A stretch of DNA of 64,000 nucleotides from an uncultured Marinobacter sp. (GCF_947259545.1 NZ_CAMYMK010000008.1:124001-188000); one strand, 5' to 3'. Numbered from the stretch's first letter, positions 9,485 to 18,818 are shown. Made by a program: numbers and translations. The notes: generated from the letters alone by a model not told the origin.

Positions 9485-10648
9485 TTACTGATCTGTGTCC
9501 TGAAATGTCTCGCGGATTTCCAGCACCTCATCGAGGTTGTCCATCAACGCATTGGCACAATCCGGATCAATTCGCTGGCCGGAAAGAGCCCTGATTTCGT
9601 CCAGCGATTCCTCAACCGTCCATGCTTCCTTGTAAGGTCGACGGCTGGTCAGGGCATCGAAAATATCCGCCACGGTGACAATTCTGGCTTCCAGGGGAAT
9701 GGCCTTGCCCGCTAACCCATCCGGATAACCGGTGCCATCAAAGGCTTCGTGGTGGTGGGCAATGATGTTCAACAGCATTGTGGTGTGCTGAATGTCTCCC
9801 ATGCGGTAGTTTCGGAGCAGCTTTTCTGCCATGGCCTTACCTTTGGAGGTGTGAGTTTTCATAACCTCAAACTCCGCCGCTGTCAGCTTCCCGGGCTTGA
9901 ACAGGATGCTATCCGGGATGGCGACTTTGCCGATATCGTGGAGCGGCGCGAACAGGTAGACATATTCGGGAAACTGGTCATCGGTTGCGCTGGTGGAGAC
10001 GACGTGGCGTGCGATGATTCTGGCGTAACGGGACATGCGCTGGAGATGAGCACCGGTTTCCGGGTCCCGCGAATAAGTCAGATCCAGTGCAGATTGAACG
10101 GTGGAGAGGAGGGTTCGAACCAGGCTGAAAGAGTTGAATATCAGCAGCGCTATCAGATCTGCCACCAGATTCAGCTGACTGATGCAGGCAGGATCGAACG
10201 CATTTTCATGCTCGGTGTTGAAGAAGATGAAGCCGAGTAACTCGTCATCAAAGAACAATGGCAGTGTATAGCTCCCTCGGTATCCGGCCTGATAAATCTT
10301 CTGGGCATGAATGTGAGGGCTGTTTCTGAATACAGACAAGTCCTGTTCAAGTCTTGCGTCTCTGCTCTCGGCCAGCTGCTTAAGCGAGCGGCATTTGGAC
10401 AAAGTTGACTGATAATGGTTGAGCGGTGTTTCCTTGCCGCTGTAGGTAAAGGTTCTGACCTTGTCGGTGGCCTTGTCGTATAACGCTATCGATACTCGCG
10501 TTATCTGTGGATGCAGATCCCGGACAACCTGATGTAGATGCACCAGCTTCTCGGCGAGGGAATCAGACTGATTGAGAGTGATTAATACATCATTCCGGCT
10601 GCGCATAGTTGGGTCGTAACGCCAAGGTTGGAGTTTGTCTCCAAGCAT
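9485..10648 (-). CDS. GAF plus HD-GYP domain protein, probable cyclic-di-GMP phosphodiesterase
   Basis: HD-GYP proteins hydrolyse cyclic-di-GMP. Residues from about 45 to 160 look like a GAF sensor domain (ITRVSIALYDKATDK through YTLPLFFDDELLGFIFF). The C-terminal half carries the metal-binding HDIGKVAIPD, the helix EFEVMKTHTSKG, the signature HHHEAFDGTGYPDGL and VADIFDALTSRRPYK, so the catalytic residues look intact. There is no membrane segment. The start is uncertain: an ATG at 10648 gives 387 residues and one at 10606 would give 373; neither has a clear ribosome site. It is transcribed alone, divergent from yjbQ. Confidence 0.9.
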   Translation of the reverse strand: MLGDKLQPWRYDPTMRSRNDVLITLNQSDSLAEKLVHLHQVVRDLHPQITRVSIALYDKATDKVRTFTYSGKETPLNHYQSTLSKCRSLKQLAESRDARLEQDLSVFRNSPHIHAQKIYQAGYRGSYTLPLFFDDELLGFIFFNTEHENAFDPACISQLNLVADLIALLIFNSFSLVRTLLSTVQSALDLTYSRDPETGAHLQRMSRYARIIARHVVSTSATDDQFPEYVYLFAPLHDIGKVAIPDSILFKPGKLTAAEFEVMKTHTSKGKAMAEKLLRNYRMGDIQHTTMLLNIIAHHHEAFDGTGYPDGLAGKAIPLEARIVTVADIFDALTSRRPYKEAWTVEESLDEIRALSGQRIDPDCANALMDNLDEVLEIRETFQDTDQ

Positions 10649-10721
10649 AGCCAATACTGACGCAGAGCGTTAGGCTAAAAGCAGAGTTTGTTGACGACCA
10701 CACATATAGGTGAACAGATAG

Positions 10722-11147
10722 ATGATCTGGGACCAGAAATTTATCGAACTGGCGCCTCTTCCACGAGGATTCCACCTGGTGACTAACGAAATTGTTGCCC
10801 AGGCACCGGATCTCACGAATTGTCAGGTTGGGCTGCTGCATCTGTTTATTCAGCATAGTTCCGCGTCATTGGCGATAAACGAGAATGCGGATCCGGACGT
10901 GCGGGGGGATTTGGAGCGGCATTTCAATGTGCTGGCTCCGGAAGGCGCTGACTACTATCAGCACACCGCTGAGGGTGCCGATGATATGCCCGCCCATATA
11001 AAAAGCGTGTTGATTGGCCACTCGCTGACAATCCCGGTTTCGGATGGCCATCTTGCCCTGGGAACCTGGCAGGGAATCTATCTGTGCGAGCACCGGGACC
11101 ATGCCGGAAGCCGCCGTATTGTGGCGACGTTGCAGGGTCGGTGGTAA
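10722..11147 (+). CDS. yjbQ: YjbQ family protein (UPF0047)
   Basis: Small, widely conserved cytosolic protein. Family members have been reported to have weak thiamin-phosphate synthase activity, but the true role is unclear. The 141 residues contain the family hallmarks LLHLFIQHSSASLAINENADPDV, quoted here only in part as FIQHSSASLAINENADP, plus LGTWQGIYLCEHR with conserved histidine and glutamate near the C-terminus. It stands between a divergent HD-GYP gene and a convergent lipoprotein gene, so it is probably its own transcription unit. A hairpin follows the stop codon. Confidence 0.92.
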   Translation: MIWDQKFIELAPLPRGFHLVTNEIVAQAPDLTNCQVGLLHLFIQHSSASLAINENADPDVRGDLERHFNVLAPEGADYYQHTAEGADDMPAHIKSVLIGHSLTIPVSDGHLALGTWQGIYLCEHRDHAGSRRIVATLQGRW

Positions 11148-11151
11148 GGGG

Positions 11152-11181
11152 CTGGCAGACCCCCTTGAAGGGACCTGCCAG
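11152..11181. terminator. hairpin between convergent genes, possible terminator
   Basis: CTGGCAG at 11152-11158 pairs with CTGCCAG at 11175-11181, with partial pairing inside (CCC with GGG). It lies just after the yjbQ stop and before the convergent hydrolase stop. There is no clear T-run on either strand, so termination is only a possibility. Confidence 0.4.
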
Positions 11182-11192
11182 TATGGTCTGTC

Positions 11193-13136
11193 TTAGCGTG
11201 AGGTGGTCATCTCAAGTTGCTGCTGGCCGTCTTCCGTCAGCAAAGGCAGTGAAACATCGCCGCTGACACTGACTGCGGGAACCGTCAGATCGCGGGAAAA
11301 GGCGCCTACGAATGTCGGGTGCTGGCCATAAAGCATCAGCACCAGCTGGTCCCCGGTGTTCAGCCGTTCTGCAATCCCCGTCAGTTCAATGTCATGCCGC
11401 CCGAAGCCGCGAACGGGCTGAACCTGCTCGTCGATCAGCTCGGGAATGCTCGTACCTCCGCGGATTACACCAACCCCGACAAACAGGATGGCGTCGCAGG
11501 TGCCGGTTGCAAACACCGGATCGGACTCATCCAGACAACGCTCCTCGAGGTCAGACAACGGTGCTCCGACGTCGAGAGTGGCCGTCGGGATGCCGGCGAT
11601 GACCCCGTCATTCTCCAGAGTTGTCAGAGGAACAATCGTTGGCAATGAGCCGGTAGCGCCGGTGAATGTTGTCACCTCGACGTCCTCTCCCAGCATATCG
11701 TATCTGACCGGGAAGCTGGCGCCGCCAACGGTGACCTCCGGTGCCGCGACCGCGTCGCCGGGGGAGAGGGTGTAACAGATCTGATCGCCGGTGGTGATGA
11801 CGTTATCGGCATCGCCACGACCCAGAAGCTTCTCATTGAACCAGGCCACGGCCGCCTGATTGGCGCTGATGTCACCGCAATCAGTCAGGGTGTTGAGACC
11901 AGCAGCAGGCAGGTCCGGAAGCGCTTCGGCATAGAAGCCAAGGTTTGCCAGGGTTTCCTGAATCAGGCCGACGTTCGGTGCGAGGTAGTGGTGGCTGAAG
12001 GGGTAGGTGAGCAGGCGCACATCGCCGCCGGCGGCCTTCAGCTCCTTGTAGTTTTCCCAGGCATCGTTGAAGGGAAACAGGCTGTCCCGCATGCCCTGAA
12101 ACATGAGTACGTCGACCGGGTAAGGGTCCATCTGTGGTGTCTTGATGACGTATCGGCCGTCACTGGTGACGGGAATACGGCCGGTGATCGGGTCCAGCAG
12201 GTATTCCTGGCTGTTTCCGCTGTCGAACAGCTCGAGGTTCCGTTCATTCTCCCAGAAATAGCTGGGGCTGTGGTAGTGGAAGAAATCCAGCGCCGGCTCA
12301 GGGAAGCGGTGTTGAACAATACCGTCAAGCAGTGATGAGCGAAGGTAAGGATCCATTGAGCCGCCTGTTCCGGCATCGCCGGCAAGGGACAGGAACGCCA
12401 GCCAGTAATTCTTGGTGACATTGCCCGGGTTCAGGCTGTAGGTCAGGTCGTGCCAGGTAATATGCGGCACCATGGCATCCATGCGCTGATCGGGATCCAC
12501 GTTATACAGCAAGTATTGGAAGCCGCCGCCATAGCTGCCGCCGACACCACCCAGCAGCAGGTTGTTGTCCCGGTATTTGAGATAGTCCAGATGGCTCTCC
12601 GCCCAATCGACTATCTGGACGAGATCTTCGCCTTCAAAGTCCGGGTCCATGACCCGTATGGTTCCGCCGCTCTCACCGTGACCGCGCTGGTCGATGCTGA
12701 TCACAGTGAAGCCCGCATCCACCATCGGAGCAATGGGGGCCAGAGGATCATCGCCGGCTTCGGTAGTACGAGTCCCACTGAAGCCATGGCCCTGGAGGAT
12801 CAGGGGGTGCTCGGTCTGGCAGTCAAACTGGGCGGGTTCGAAAACCTGGAATACGATCGCGGCACCATCAATACGGGAGGGCATCTCCACCCGATAACTA
12901 CGGCCGCCGGTCAGGTCGCTGTTCTGGTCACAGGAGGCATGCACCAGCTCACTGATGCTGTCTGTCAGGGGGCGGGAAATGGTTCTGGTGGTTGAGGGCT
13001 GGCCGCTGTTGTCGCGGCTTTCGGTGTCCCCCAGGGTGGCCCCGCCAGGGGAGTCGGAGCTACCGCTGCTTCCTCCGCATGCCGAGAGCAAAGCCACGCT
13101 GGTCCCGATAACCAGGGTGTTGGTTATTCTGTTCAT
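11193..13136 (-). CDS. predicted lipoprotein alpha/beta hydrolase (CocE/S15-like)
   Basis: The 647-residue exported protein has a lipoprotein signal peptide: a short charged start, a hydrophobic core and the lipobox LSAC, followed by a low-complexity GGSSGSSDSPGG linker. The alpha/beta hydrolase core shows DQRGHGESGG and the nucleophile elbow GGSYGG; a late histidine (SHHYLAP) is a candidate catalytic base. The arrangement recalls X-prolyl dipeptidyl peptidase S15 and CocE/NonD hydrolases. The C-terminal third (about residues 450-647) is beta-rich and unassigned. The substrate may be an ester or a peptide. It is monocistronic, upstream of a regulator gene in the opposite order. Confidence 0.85.
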   Translation of the reverse strand: MNRITNTLVIGTSVALLSACGGSSGSSDSPGGATLGDTESRDNSGQPSTTRTISRPLTDSISELVHASCDQNSDLTGGRSYRVEMPSRIDGAAIVFQVFEPAQFDCQTEHPLILQGHGFSGTRTTEAGDDPLAPIAPMVDAGFTVISIDQRGHGESGGTIRVMDPDFEGEDLVQIVDWAESHLDYLKYRDNNLLLGGVGGSYGGGFQYLLYNVDPDQRMDAMVPHITWHDLTYSLNPGNVTKNYWLAFLSLAGDAGTGGSMDPYLRSSLLDGIVQHRFPEPALDFFHYHSPSYFWENERNLELFDSGNSQEYLLDPITGRIPVTSDGRYVIKTPQMDPYPVDVLMFQGMRDSLFPFNDAWENYKELKAAGGDVRLLTYPFSHHYLAPNVGLIQETLANLGFYAEALPDLPAAGLNTLTDCGDISANQAAVAWFNEKLLGRGDADNVITTGDQICYTLSPGDAVAAPEVTVGGASFPVRYDMLGEDVEVTTFTGATGSLPTIVPLTTLENDGVIAGIPTATLDVGAPLSDLEERCLDESDPVFATGTCDAILFVGVGVIRGGTSIPELIDEQVQPVRGFGRHDIELTGIAERLNTGDQLVLMLYGQHPTFVGAFSRDLTVPAVSVSGDVSLPLLTEDGQQQLEMTTSR

Positions 13137-13280
13137 GATTTCGCCTTTTTATGTTTTTGTTGTGATGCATTACAAAACGTGACGAGAGGCACAATAAGGT
13201 GGGGGCGATATACGGGGCGATGGCCAGAATGCCCGGGCTGCATGGCACGCAGGTCAAAGCTTCAGGGAGCGTGATCCTTG

Positions 13281-13964
13281 CTAAAGGTGGTATCGTCTTT
13301 CAGGGCGTCCAACGCTGCCGTAGGTCACTTCCGCAGTCAGTTCGCCCTTACCAACCAGAAACTCCAGATAGCGGCGGGCGGTGGTCCGTGAGGCACCAAT
13401 GGCATTGCCCAGCTCCTCGGCGCTCCATTGCTGACCGGCTGACAGCACCTCGCGGATCTTATCCAGGGTGATACTGTCGATGCCCTTGGGTAGCCGTTCT
13501 TCGCGGATCGGCTGGGTATCCTCGCCCGAACTCCGGGGCAGCAAGGCATCCACTTCTTTCTGCGCCACCTGAACCAGGCCTGATAAGTGGCGAAGGTGGT
13601 CCCGGTATCGGCTGACGGCTTCCTCAAGGCGTTCGAACACCAGAGGTTTGAGGATATAGTCGAAAACCCCGCCGCGCAGCGCGCTTCTCAGGGTTTCTAC
13701 TTCCTTGGCGGCGGTGATGAGGATAACGTCACTACCGCTATCCTTTGCCCGGAGCTCGCGGAGCAGTTCCAGTCCGTTGCCGTCGGGGAAATAGATGTCC
13801 AGCAGGATCAGGTGGGGCACCATCACATCGATCAGGTCCCTTGCGTCTTCCAGGCTGTGGGCGATGCCACACAGTTCGACGTCGTTCAGGCGTTCGACGA
13901 ATCGTCGCTGGATTTCGGCGATTTGCCGGTCATCTTCAACAATCAGAATACGAATGGTGGTCAA
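13281..13964 (-). CDS. CitB/DcuR-type response regulator
   Basis: Transcriptional response regulator. The receiver domain (residues 1-120) has the acidic pair VEDD, the phospho-acceptor aspartate in LILLDIYFPDGNG and the conserved lysine in ILKPL. The C-terminal part (about residues 160-227) is a helix-turn-helix of the CitB type (WSAEELGNAIGASRTTARRYLEFL). Its start overlaps the end of the upstream sensor kinase gene by 4 bases, so the two are co-translated. Given the divergent tctCBA operon, it most likely activates that tricarboxylate transporter; this is inferred from position. Confidence 0.92.
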   Translation of the reverse strand: MTTIRILIVEDDRQIAEIQRRFVERLNDVELCGIAHSLEDARDLIDVMVPHLILLDIYFPDGNGLELLRELRAKDSGSDVILITAAKEVETLRSALRGGVFDYILKPLVFERLEEAVSRYRDHLRHLSGLVQVAQKEVDALLPRSSGEDTQPIREERLPKGIDSITLDKIREVLSAGQQWSAEELGNAIGASRTTARRYLEFLVGKGELTAEVTYGSVGRPERRYHL

Positions 13965-15580
13965 TGATTGTCCCTCCCTTTGCTGGTTTTGGGTAGGTAG
14001 AGGGTGAAGCGGGAGCCTTTTCCGGGCAGGTCGTCCACGGTGACTGACCCTCCCCAGCGACTCAGGAATTGGCTTACCAGATGCAGGCCGTAGCCATGGG
14101 TATCACCTGACTTTGTGCTCACGCCTTTCTCGAAAATCTTCTGACGCGCGTCTTCGGGAATGCCTGGCCCCTGGTCTTCCACCTCGAAAATCAGTTCGTG
14201 TCCGAGGTCTGTCATGGAGAGCTCAACGAGCCCGCCTTCGCCGGTTTGTTGACGGGTTGCTTCAAGGGCATTGTCGATCAGATTGCCGAGCACACTGACC
14301 AATTGATCACGTGGCATGTTGGCAGGTATGTCCGTCATCCGGCTTTCCGGATCGATACGGAGATGCAGGCCCATTTCCCGCGCCCGGTTGTACTTGCCCA
14401 GCAGACAGCCGGCAATGACGGGATCGGGTACGGCATCCAGCAACAGGTGAATCAGCGCCTGGTGGTCACTGACTTCGCTGCCAATCAGGTTCAGTGCATC
14501 TTCGTAGGCCTCGATCTGGATCAGGCCGGCAATGGTATGGAGCTTGTTCGAGTATTCATGGGTCTGGCTTCGTAAGGTGTCAGCGTATTGCTGTATCCGG
14601 GTGAGTTGCCGGCTGACCTGATCCACTTCGTCGCGAAGCCTGAAACTGGCGACCACGCCAATAATCTCCGCGCCCTGTCGGACCGGTAACCGGTTCACAA
14701 TCATCTGACGGTTCCTCAGCCACACTTCCCGGTCAAAGTCCGGAGTGCCGGACTCTAGCACCGAAAGCAGGTCGCTCTCCGGCAAGACGTCGAGAATCGG
14801 GCGACCTGCCAGAGGGGTGTCCGGCTCCAGGCCAAGGGTTTCCAGGGCGGTCCGGTTCACGGTGGTGATGATGCCGTCGCGGTTGATGGCGATGATGCCC
14901 TCCCGAACTGACTGGAGTGTGGCGTCCCGCTCCTGGAACAGGCGTGCAATTTCCTCCGGCTCCAGCCCGAATATGGCACGCTTGAAGCGACCGGCGATCA
15001 CTATGGCAATCAGTATGCTGATCAGTAGCGCCAGGCCAACAACGCTGTAAAGCACAATGCTGTACCGTTCGATGGTGGCGTTCACCTGATCAACGCCATA
15101 GCCGACGGAAACAATACCGATAATCTCGCCGCTATCCGGTTCAATCACCGGGGCCTTGCCACGCATGGAGTCGCCCAGACTGCCTTCGGCCCTCGCCACG
15201 TAGGATTCACCATCGATCAATGCCCGCCGTCCGTCATCTCCGTCATCGTCTGCCATGGAGTGGCCAATTCGCGCAGCGGAGGGATGGGCAAGGCGAAGGG
15301 CCTGGTGGTCACCGATCACAATGAAGAGGGCTTCGTTGGTGTGTGCCAGGCGACTGGCCAACAGGTTGAGGGATTCAATATCACGCTGGCGGATTCCCTC
15401 TATCACAGAGGGTGCGGCGGCAACGGTTTTTGCGACCATCAGTGCCCGTTGCCCGATTTCGTCAAACAGGGAGTCACTGAGGTAATAGCCAGCGAATACG
15501 CCAATCAGAGTGGTTTGCAGGGCACTGACGAACCCGAGCGAAAGGATCATTCGGGTTTTGAGTTTGGTTTTTCGGAGCAC
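13961..15580 (-). CDS. CitA/DcuS-type sensor histidine kinase
   Basis: Membrane sensor kinase of 539 residues. The order is: one N-terminal membrane helix (MILSLGFVSALQTTLIGVFAG), a periplasmic PAS-like sensor of about 140 residues, a second membrane helix (YSVVGLALLISILIAIVIAG), a cytoplasmic PAS domain (REGIIAINRDGIITTVNRTA), a SPOB-type histidine box (HEYSNKLHTIAGLIQ) and an ATPase domain (NLIDNALEA, DQGPGIPEDA, GYGLHLV). Proteins of this design sense C4-dicarboxylates or citrate. It is divergent from tctC, whose product may deliver or report the ligand. Confidence 0.93.
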   Translation of the reverse strand: MLRKTKLKTRMILSLGFVSALQTTLIGVFAGYYLSDSLFDEIGQRALMVAKTVAAAPSVIEGIRQRDIESLNLLASRLAHTNEALFIVIGDHQALRLAHPSAARIGHSMADDDGDDGRRALIDGESYVARAEGSLGDSMRGKAPVIEPDSGEIIGIVSVGYGVDQVNATIERYSIVLYSVVGLALLISILIAIVIAGRFKRAIFGLEPEEIARLFQERDATLQSVREGIIAINRDGIITTVNRTALETLGLEPDTPLAGRPILDVLPESDLLSVLESGTPDFDREVWLRNRQMIVNRLPVRQGAEIIGVVASFRLRDEVDQVSRQLTRIQQYADTLRSQTHEYSNKLHTIAGLIQIEAYEDALNLIGSEVSDHQALIHLLLDAVPDPVIAGCLLGKYNRAREMGLHLRIDPESRMTDIPANMPRDQLVSVLGNLIDNALEATRQQTGEGGLVELSMTDLGHELIFEVEDQGPGIPEDARQKIFEKGVSTKSGDTHGYGLHLVSQFLSRWGGSVTVDDLPGKGSRFTLYLPKTSKGRDNH

Positions 15581-15662
15581 GTTATCAACAGCGATCGGTT
15601 TGTTGTCGTTATGTCATCAGGTTAAATCACAAGCCCCGCGATTGCCCGTAAATTTTATGAAC

Positions 15663-15699
15663 TTAACGCCCATTAAATTCTTTAAAGGCTTTACGCCCA
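15663..15699. promoter_or_regulatory. 10-bp direct repeat, candidate operator between sensor kinase and tctC
   Basis: TTAACGCCCA at 15663-15672 recurs as TTTACGCCCA at 15690-15699, a 27-bp period, with an AT-rich segment (ATTAAATTCTTTAAAGG) between. It lies in the 235-base region between the divergent kinase and tctC genes. Direct repeats in AT-rich DNA suit a CitB-type regulator, but I know no consensus that fits exactly. Confidence 0.35.
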
Positions 15700-15815
15700 G
15701 AAACTTCTGGCAGCGTTGATTGCCCTCTAGTCTGTTTTCCAGAGTCTTCTACCGACAGTGCCCAGTGAGCAGTTGTCTTATGGGAGGCCACAAAAACAAG
15801 AGTGAGGTGACAATC

Positions 15816-16793
15816 ATGACTATCAAACGAACACTTTTCCTCGTGGCAGCTGCCACCTTCAGCATGTCCGCATTGGCCTGGCAGCCTTCCGGTAAAGTGG
15901 AATGTATTGCTCCTTCCGATCCTGGCGGCGGCTGGGACTTTACCTGCCGCAGCGCCGGCAATGTCCTGAGGGATCTCGGTTTGATCGACGGCACAGTACA
16001 GACGGTGAACATGGCTGGAGCCGGTGGCGGGGTTGCCTTCGCCCACACCGTGAGCAAGCGGTCCGAGGATGACAAGCTTATCGTGGCGGCATCCACTGCC
16101 ACCACTACACGGTTGGCCCAGAAGCAGTTTCCCGGTCTGAATGCGGATATGGTGAACTGGGTTGGGGCATTGGGGGCGGACTTCGGCGTGATTGCCGTGG
16201 GTAAAAACTCCGAGTACCAGGACCTGAACCAGCTTCTGGCCGCCATCAAGCAGAATCCAAAGTCGGTCAAGTTCGCAGGCGGGAGTGCCCGGGGCGGATG
16301 GGACCACCTCAAGGTTCTGATCACCGCCAGGGCCGCCGGTGCCGGCCAGCTTCCGTCGATTCCCTACCTTTCCTATAACAACGGCGGCGAAGCCATGACC
16401 CAGGTCGTGGGCGGTCAGGTCGATGCCTTTACCGGTGACCTCTCCGAAGTCACCGGCTTTATGGCCTCCGGTGATTTACGTGTGCTGGCGGTACTGGCAG
16501 AGGAGCGTTTGCCGGGCAATTTTGCGCACATCCCGACAGCAAAAGAACAGGGTATTGATGCGGTGGGTCCGAACTGGCGTGGTTTCTACATGCCGAAGGA
16601 CACCTCCGAGGCGTCAAAGACCTACTGGTCCAATACCATCGATACCCTCTACGCCAGCAAGGAATGGAAAAAGGTGATGAAGGCCAATGGTCTGATTCCT
16701 TTCCATCCGCCGGCGGGTGAATTTGACAGCTTTGTTCGGCAGCAGGTGCAGGATATTGAGGCTCTGTCTCGCGAAATAGGACTGCTCAAATGA
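15816..16793 (+). CDS. tctC: tripartite tricarboxylate transporter, periplasmic binding protein
   Basis: Periplasmic solute-binding protein of the TTT family, which binds citrate or related carboxylates and feeds the TctAB membrane parts. The ATG at 15816 is preceded by GAGGTGA at 15804-15810, and translation from it gives a clean signal peptide ending near MSALA. The mature protein of about 305 residues begins WQPSGKVECIAPSDPGGGWD, typical of the Bug fold with its ligand-contacting PGGGWD loop; FTGDLSEVTG and KEWKKVMKANG follow. It opens the tctC-tctB-tctA operon and overlaps tctB by 4 bases. Confidence 0.94.
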   Translation: MTIKRTLFLVAAATFSMSALAWQPSGKVECIAPSDPGGGWDFTCRSAGNVLRDLGLIDGTVQTVNMAGAGGGVAFAHTVSKRSEDDKLIVAASTATTTRLAQKQFPGLNADMVNWVGALGADFGVIAVGKNSEYQDLNQLLAAIKQNPKSVKFAGGSARGGWDHLKVLITARAAGAGQLPSIPYLSYNNGGEAMTQVVGGQVDAFTGDLSEVTGFMASGDLRVLAVLAEERLPGNFAHIPTAKEQGIDAVGPNWRGFYMPKDTSEASKTYWSNTIDTLYASKEWKKVMKANGLIPFHPPAGEFDSFVRQQVQDIEALSREIGLLK

Positions 16794-17236
16794 CTGCCTT
16801 AGGTGATCGTATCCTTGGTCTTGGCCTGATGGTGCTGGCGGTTGCCTACGGCTGGGTTGCCCAGCAATGGCCCGAACCCTTTGGCGGCGCTGAAACGGTA
16901 GGTCCGGAAACCTTCCCCACTATCCTTGCGGTTGTTCTGGTGGCCGGGGGCATCTACCTGATGATCAAGCCGGACCCCGATGCCCAGTGGCCGCTGGGTA
17001 AGTCCACACTGGAGCTTGTGGTGTCCCTGCTGGTTCTGGTGGTGTACGCCATGTTGCTTGAGCCTCTGGGCTTCATCATCTCGACGACCCTGGCAGTGGG
17101 CACTCTGAGCTGGCGCATGGGGGCTAATCCCCGAAGCGCGTTCGTTACGGGTCTGATCAGTGCGCTGGTGGTGTTCGTCCTGTTCAACTATGGCCTGTCA
17201 CTGAACCTGCCTGCCGGTCTGCTGGAGGTGAACTGA
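16790..17236 (+). CDS. tctB: tripartite tricarboxylate transporter, small membrane subunit
   Basis: Small membrane component of the TTT transporter. Its 148 residues contain four hydrophobic segments: LGLGLMVLAVAYGWVA, TFPTILAVVLVAGGIYLM, LVVSLLVLVVYAMLLEPLGF and FVTGLISALVVFVLFNYG, matching the family. The start overlaps the tctC stop (ATGA) and its last base overlaps the tctA start, so the three genes form a tight operon. Confidence 0.92.
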   Translation: MTALGDRILGLGLMVLAVAYGWVAQQWPEPFGGAETVGPETFPTILAVVLVAGGIYLMIKPDPDAQWPLGKSTLELVVSLLVLVVYAMLLEPLGFIISTTLAVGTLSWRMGANPRSAFVTGLISALVVFVLFNYGLSLNLPAGLLEVN

Positions 17237-18762
17237 TGGAAACGCTCGGTTTTCTGATGGAGGGTTTTGCGGTGGCGCTGACGCCGTACAACCTGATGTT
17301 TGCCCTGCTTGGTGCCTTTGCCGGCACCCTGATCGGTTGCATGCCGGGCCTCGGGCCCGCCAATGGTGTAGCCATTCTTATTCCCCTGGCGTTCACTCTG
17401 GGGCTGCCGCCGGAAACGGCCATGATTCTGCTGACCTCGGTGTACGCGGGGGCGATGTATGGCGGTCGCATATCCTCCATCCTGCTCAATATCCCCGGTG
17501 ACGAGCCGGCGATGATGACCTGTCTTGATGGCTATCCCATGGCCCGTAAGGGCAGGGCGGCGGACGCGCTAGCGATTTCGGCCATAGCCTCATTCTCAGG
17601 CGGTCTGATCGGAACGGTTGGTTTGATCATGCTGGCACCGGTGCTGGCGAAGTTCGCTCTCAGCTTCGGACCAGCGGAGTACTTTGCGCTGTTCCTGCTG
17701 GCGTTCGCAACGCTGGGTGGAATAACCGGTAAGAACCCGATGAAAACCGTGATTGCCGCCACTCTGGGGATCATGATTTCCACGGTGGGGATCGACATCT
17801 CCACCGGTACCCAGCGCTACACCTTTGGGGTGCTGGAGCTGTATGAGGGAATCGACTTTATTCTCGCCATTGTCGGCCTGTTTGCGATCTCGGAGTTGTT
17901 GTTCTTCGTCGAGTCACGCATGGGCCGTGGTCGCGAAAAGGTCAGTGTGGGCAAGCTGACCCTCAGCTTCCGGGAACTGGTTTCCACTATCCCCACCCAG
18001 TTGCGTGGGGGGGTGCTTGGGTTCATTTCCGGGGTCCTTCCGGGGGCGGGCGCGTCTCTGGGCAGCTTTATCAGCTATACGCTGGAGAAGCAGGTGCTCG
18101 GCAAGAAAGGCAAGTTTGGTGAAGGCGACATCCGTGGTGTGGTTGCGCCTGAAGCGGGTAACAACGGTGCCTCATCGGGCGCGCTGGTGCCCATGTTGAC
18201 CCTGGGTGTGCCTGGCAGTGGCACGACAGCGGTTCTGTTGGCGATGTTGATCTCGCTGAACATCACGCCTGGCCCGCTCATGTTCACCCAGAACGCCGAT
18301 ATTGTCTGGGGCGTCATTGCGGCCCTTCTCATCGGGAATGTGCTCTTGCTGTTGCTGAACATTCCGTTAGTCGGGGTATTCGTGCGATTGCTGTCGGTTC
18401 CCCCCATGTACTTGCTGCCGATTGTGACCATGGTTGCCTTCGTGGGCATTTACTCCATCAGCAACAGTACCTTCGATCTGTATTTCATGGTGGCGTTCGG
18501 GGTTGTTGGTTATTTCCTGCGTAAGCTGGAAATCCCAGTGGTGCCTATCATTCTCGGTTTGTTGTTGGGACCGGAAATGGAGAAGAACCTCGGGCATGCC
18601 CTGGTGTTGTCCGATGGTGACTGGGGCATTCTCTGGGCCAGCACCCTGGCCAAAAGCTTCTGGCTGGTCGCGGGGCTGAGTCTGTTACTTCCGTACCTGG
18701 TTGGCCCCCTGCTGCGTCGCCGAATGAACGCGGCCATGCAGGAAAATCCGGTCAGTGACTGA
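17236..18762 (+). CDS. tctA: tripartite tricarboxylate transporter, large membrane subunit
   Basis: Large permease subunit of the TTT family, 508 residues with about 11-12 membrane helices. The two family repeats are visible: the N-terminal GCMPGLGPANGVAILIPLAF and, in the second half, SGVLPGAGASLGSFISY with APEAGNNGASSGALVPML, both forming the substrate path. Together with TctC and TctB it should drive cation-coupled uptake of citrate or a similar tricarboxylate. The gene ends just before a strong terminator. Confidence 0.95.
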   Translation: METLGFLMEGFAVALTPYNLMFALLGAFAGTLIGCMPGLGPANGVAILIPLAFTLGLPPETAMILLTSVYAGAMYGGRISSILLNIPGDEPAMMTCLDGYPMARKGRAADALAISAIASFSGGLIGTVGLIMLAPVLAKFALSFGPAEYFALFLLAFATLGGITGKNPMKTVIAATLGIMISTVGIDISTGTQRYTFGVLELYEGIDFILAIVGLFAISELLFFVESRMGRGREKVSVGKLTLSFRELVSTIPTQLRGGVLGFISGVLPGAGASLGSFISYTLEKQVLGKKGKFGEGDIRGVVAPEAGNNGASSGALVPMLTLGVPGSGTTAVLLAMLISLNITPGPLMFTQNADIVWGVIAALLIGNVLLLLLNIPLVGVFVRLLSVPPMYLLPIVTMVAFVGIYSISNSTFDLYFMVAFGVVGYFLRKLEIPVVPIILGLLLGPEMEKNLGHALVLSDGDWGILWASTLAKSFWLVAGLSLLLPYLVGPLLRRRMNAAMQENPVSD

Positions 18763-18773
18763 ATACCGGTTCG

Positions 18774-18801
18774 CCGCACCCTTATGAAGGGTGCGGCTTT
18801 T
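18774..18801 (+). terminator. Rho-independent terminator after tctCBA
   Basis: A perfect 10-bp stem (CCGCACCCTT at 18774-18783 and AAGGGTGCGG at 18787-18796) with loop ATG is followed by CTTTTC. It is 12 bases after the tctA stop and may also serve the convergent phoH gene. Confidence 0.85.
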
Positions 18802-18818
18802 CTGGTTCTGGAGGATGA

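Noticed and set aside
15708..15723. Sigma-54-like sequence TGGCAGCGTTGATTGC upstream of tctC
   Set aside because: The GG and GC elements are one base too far apart for a sigma-54 promoter.
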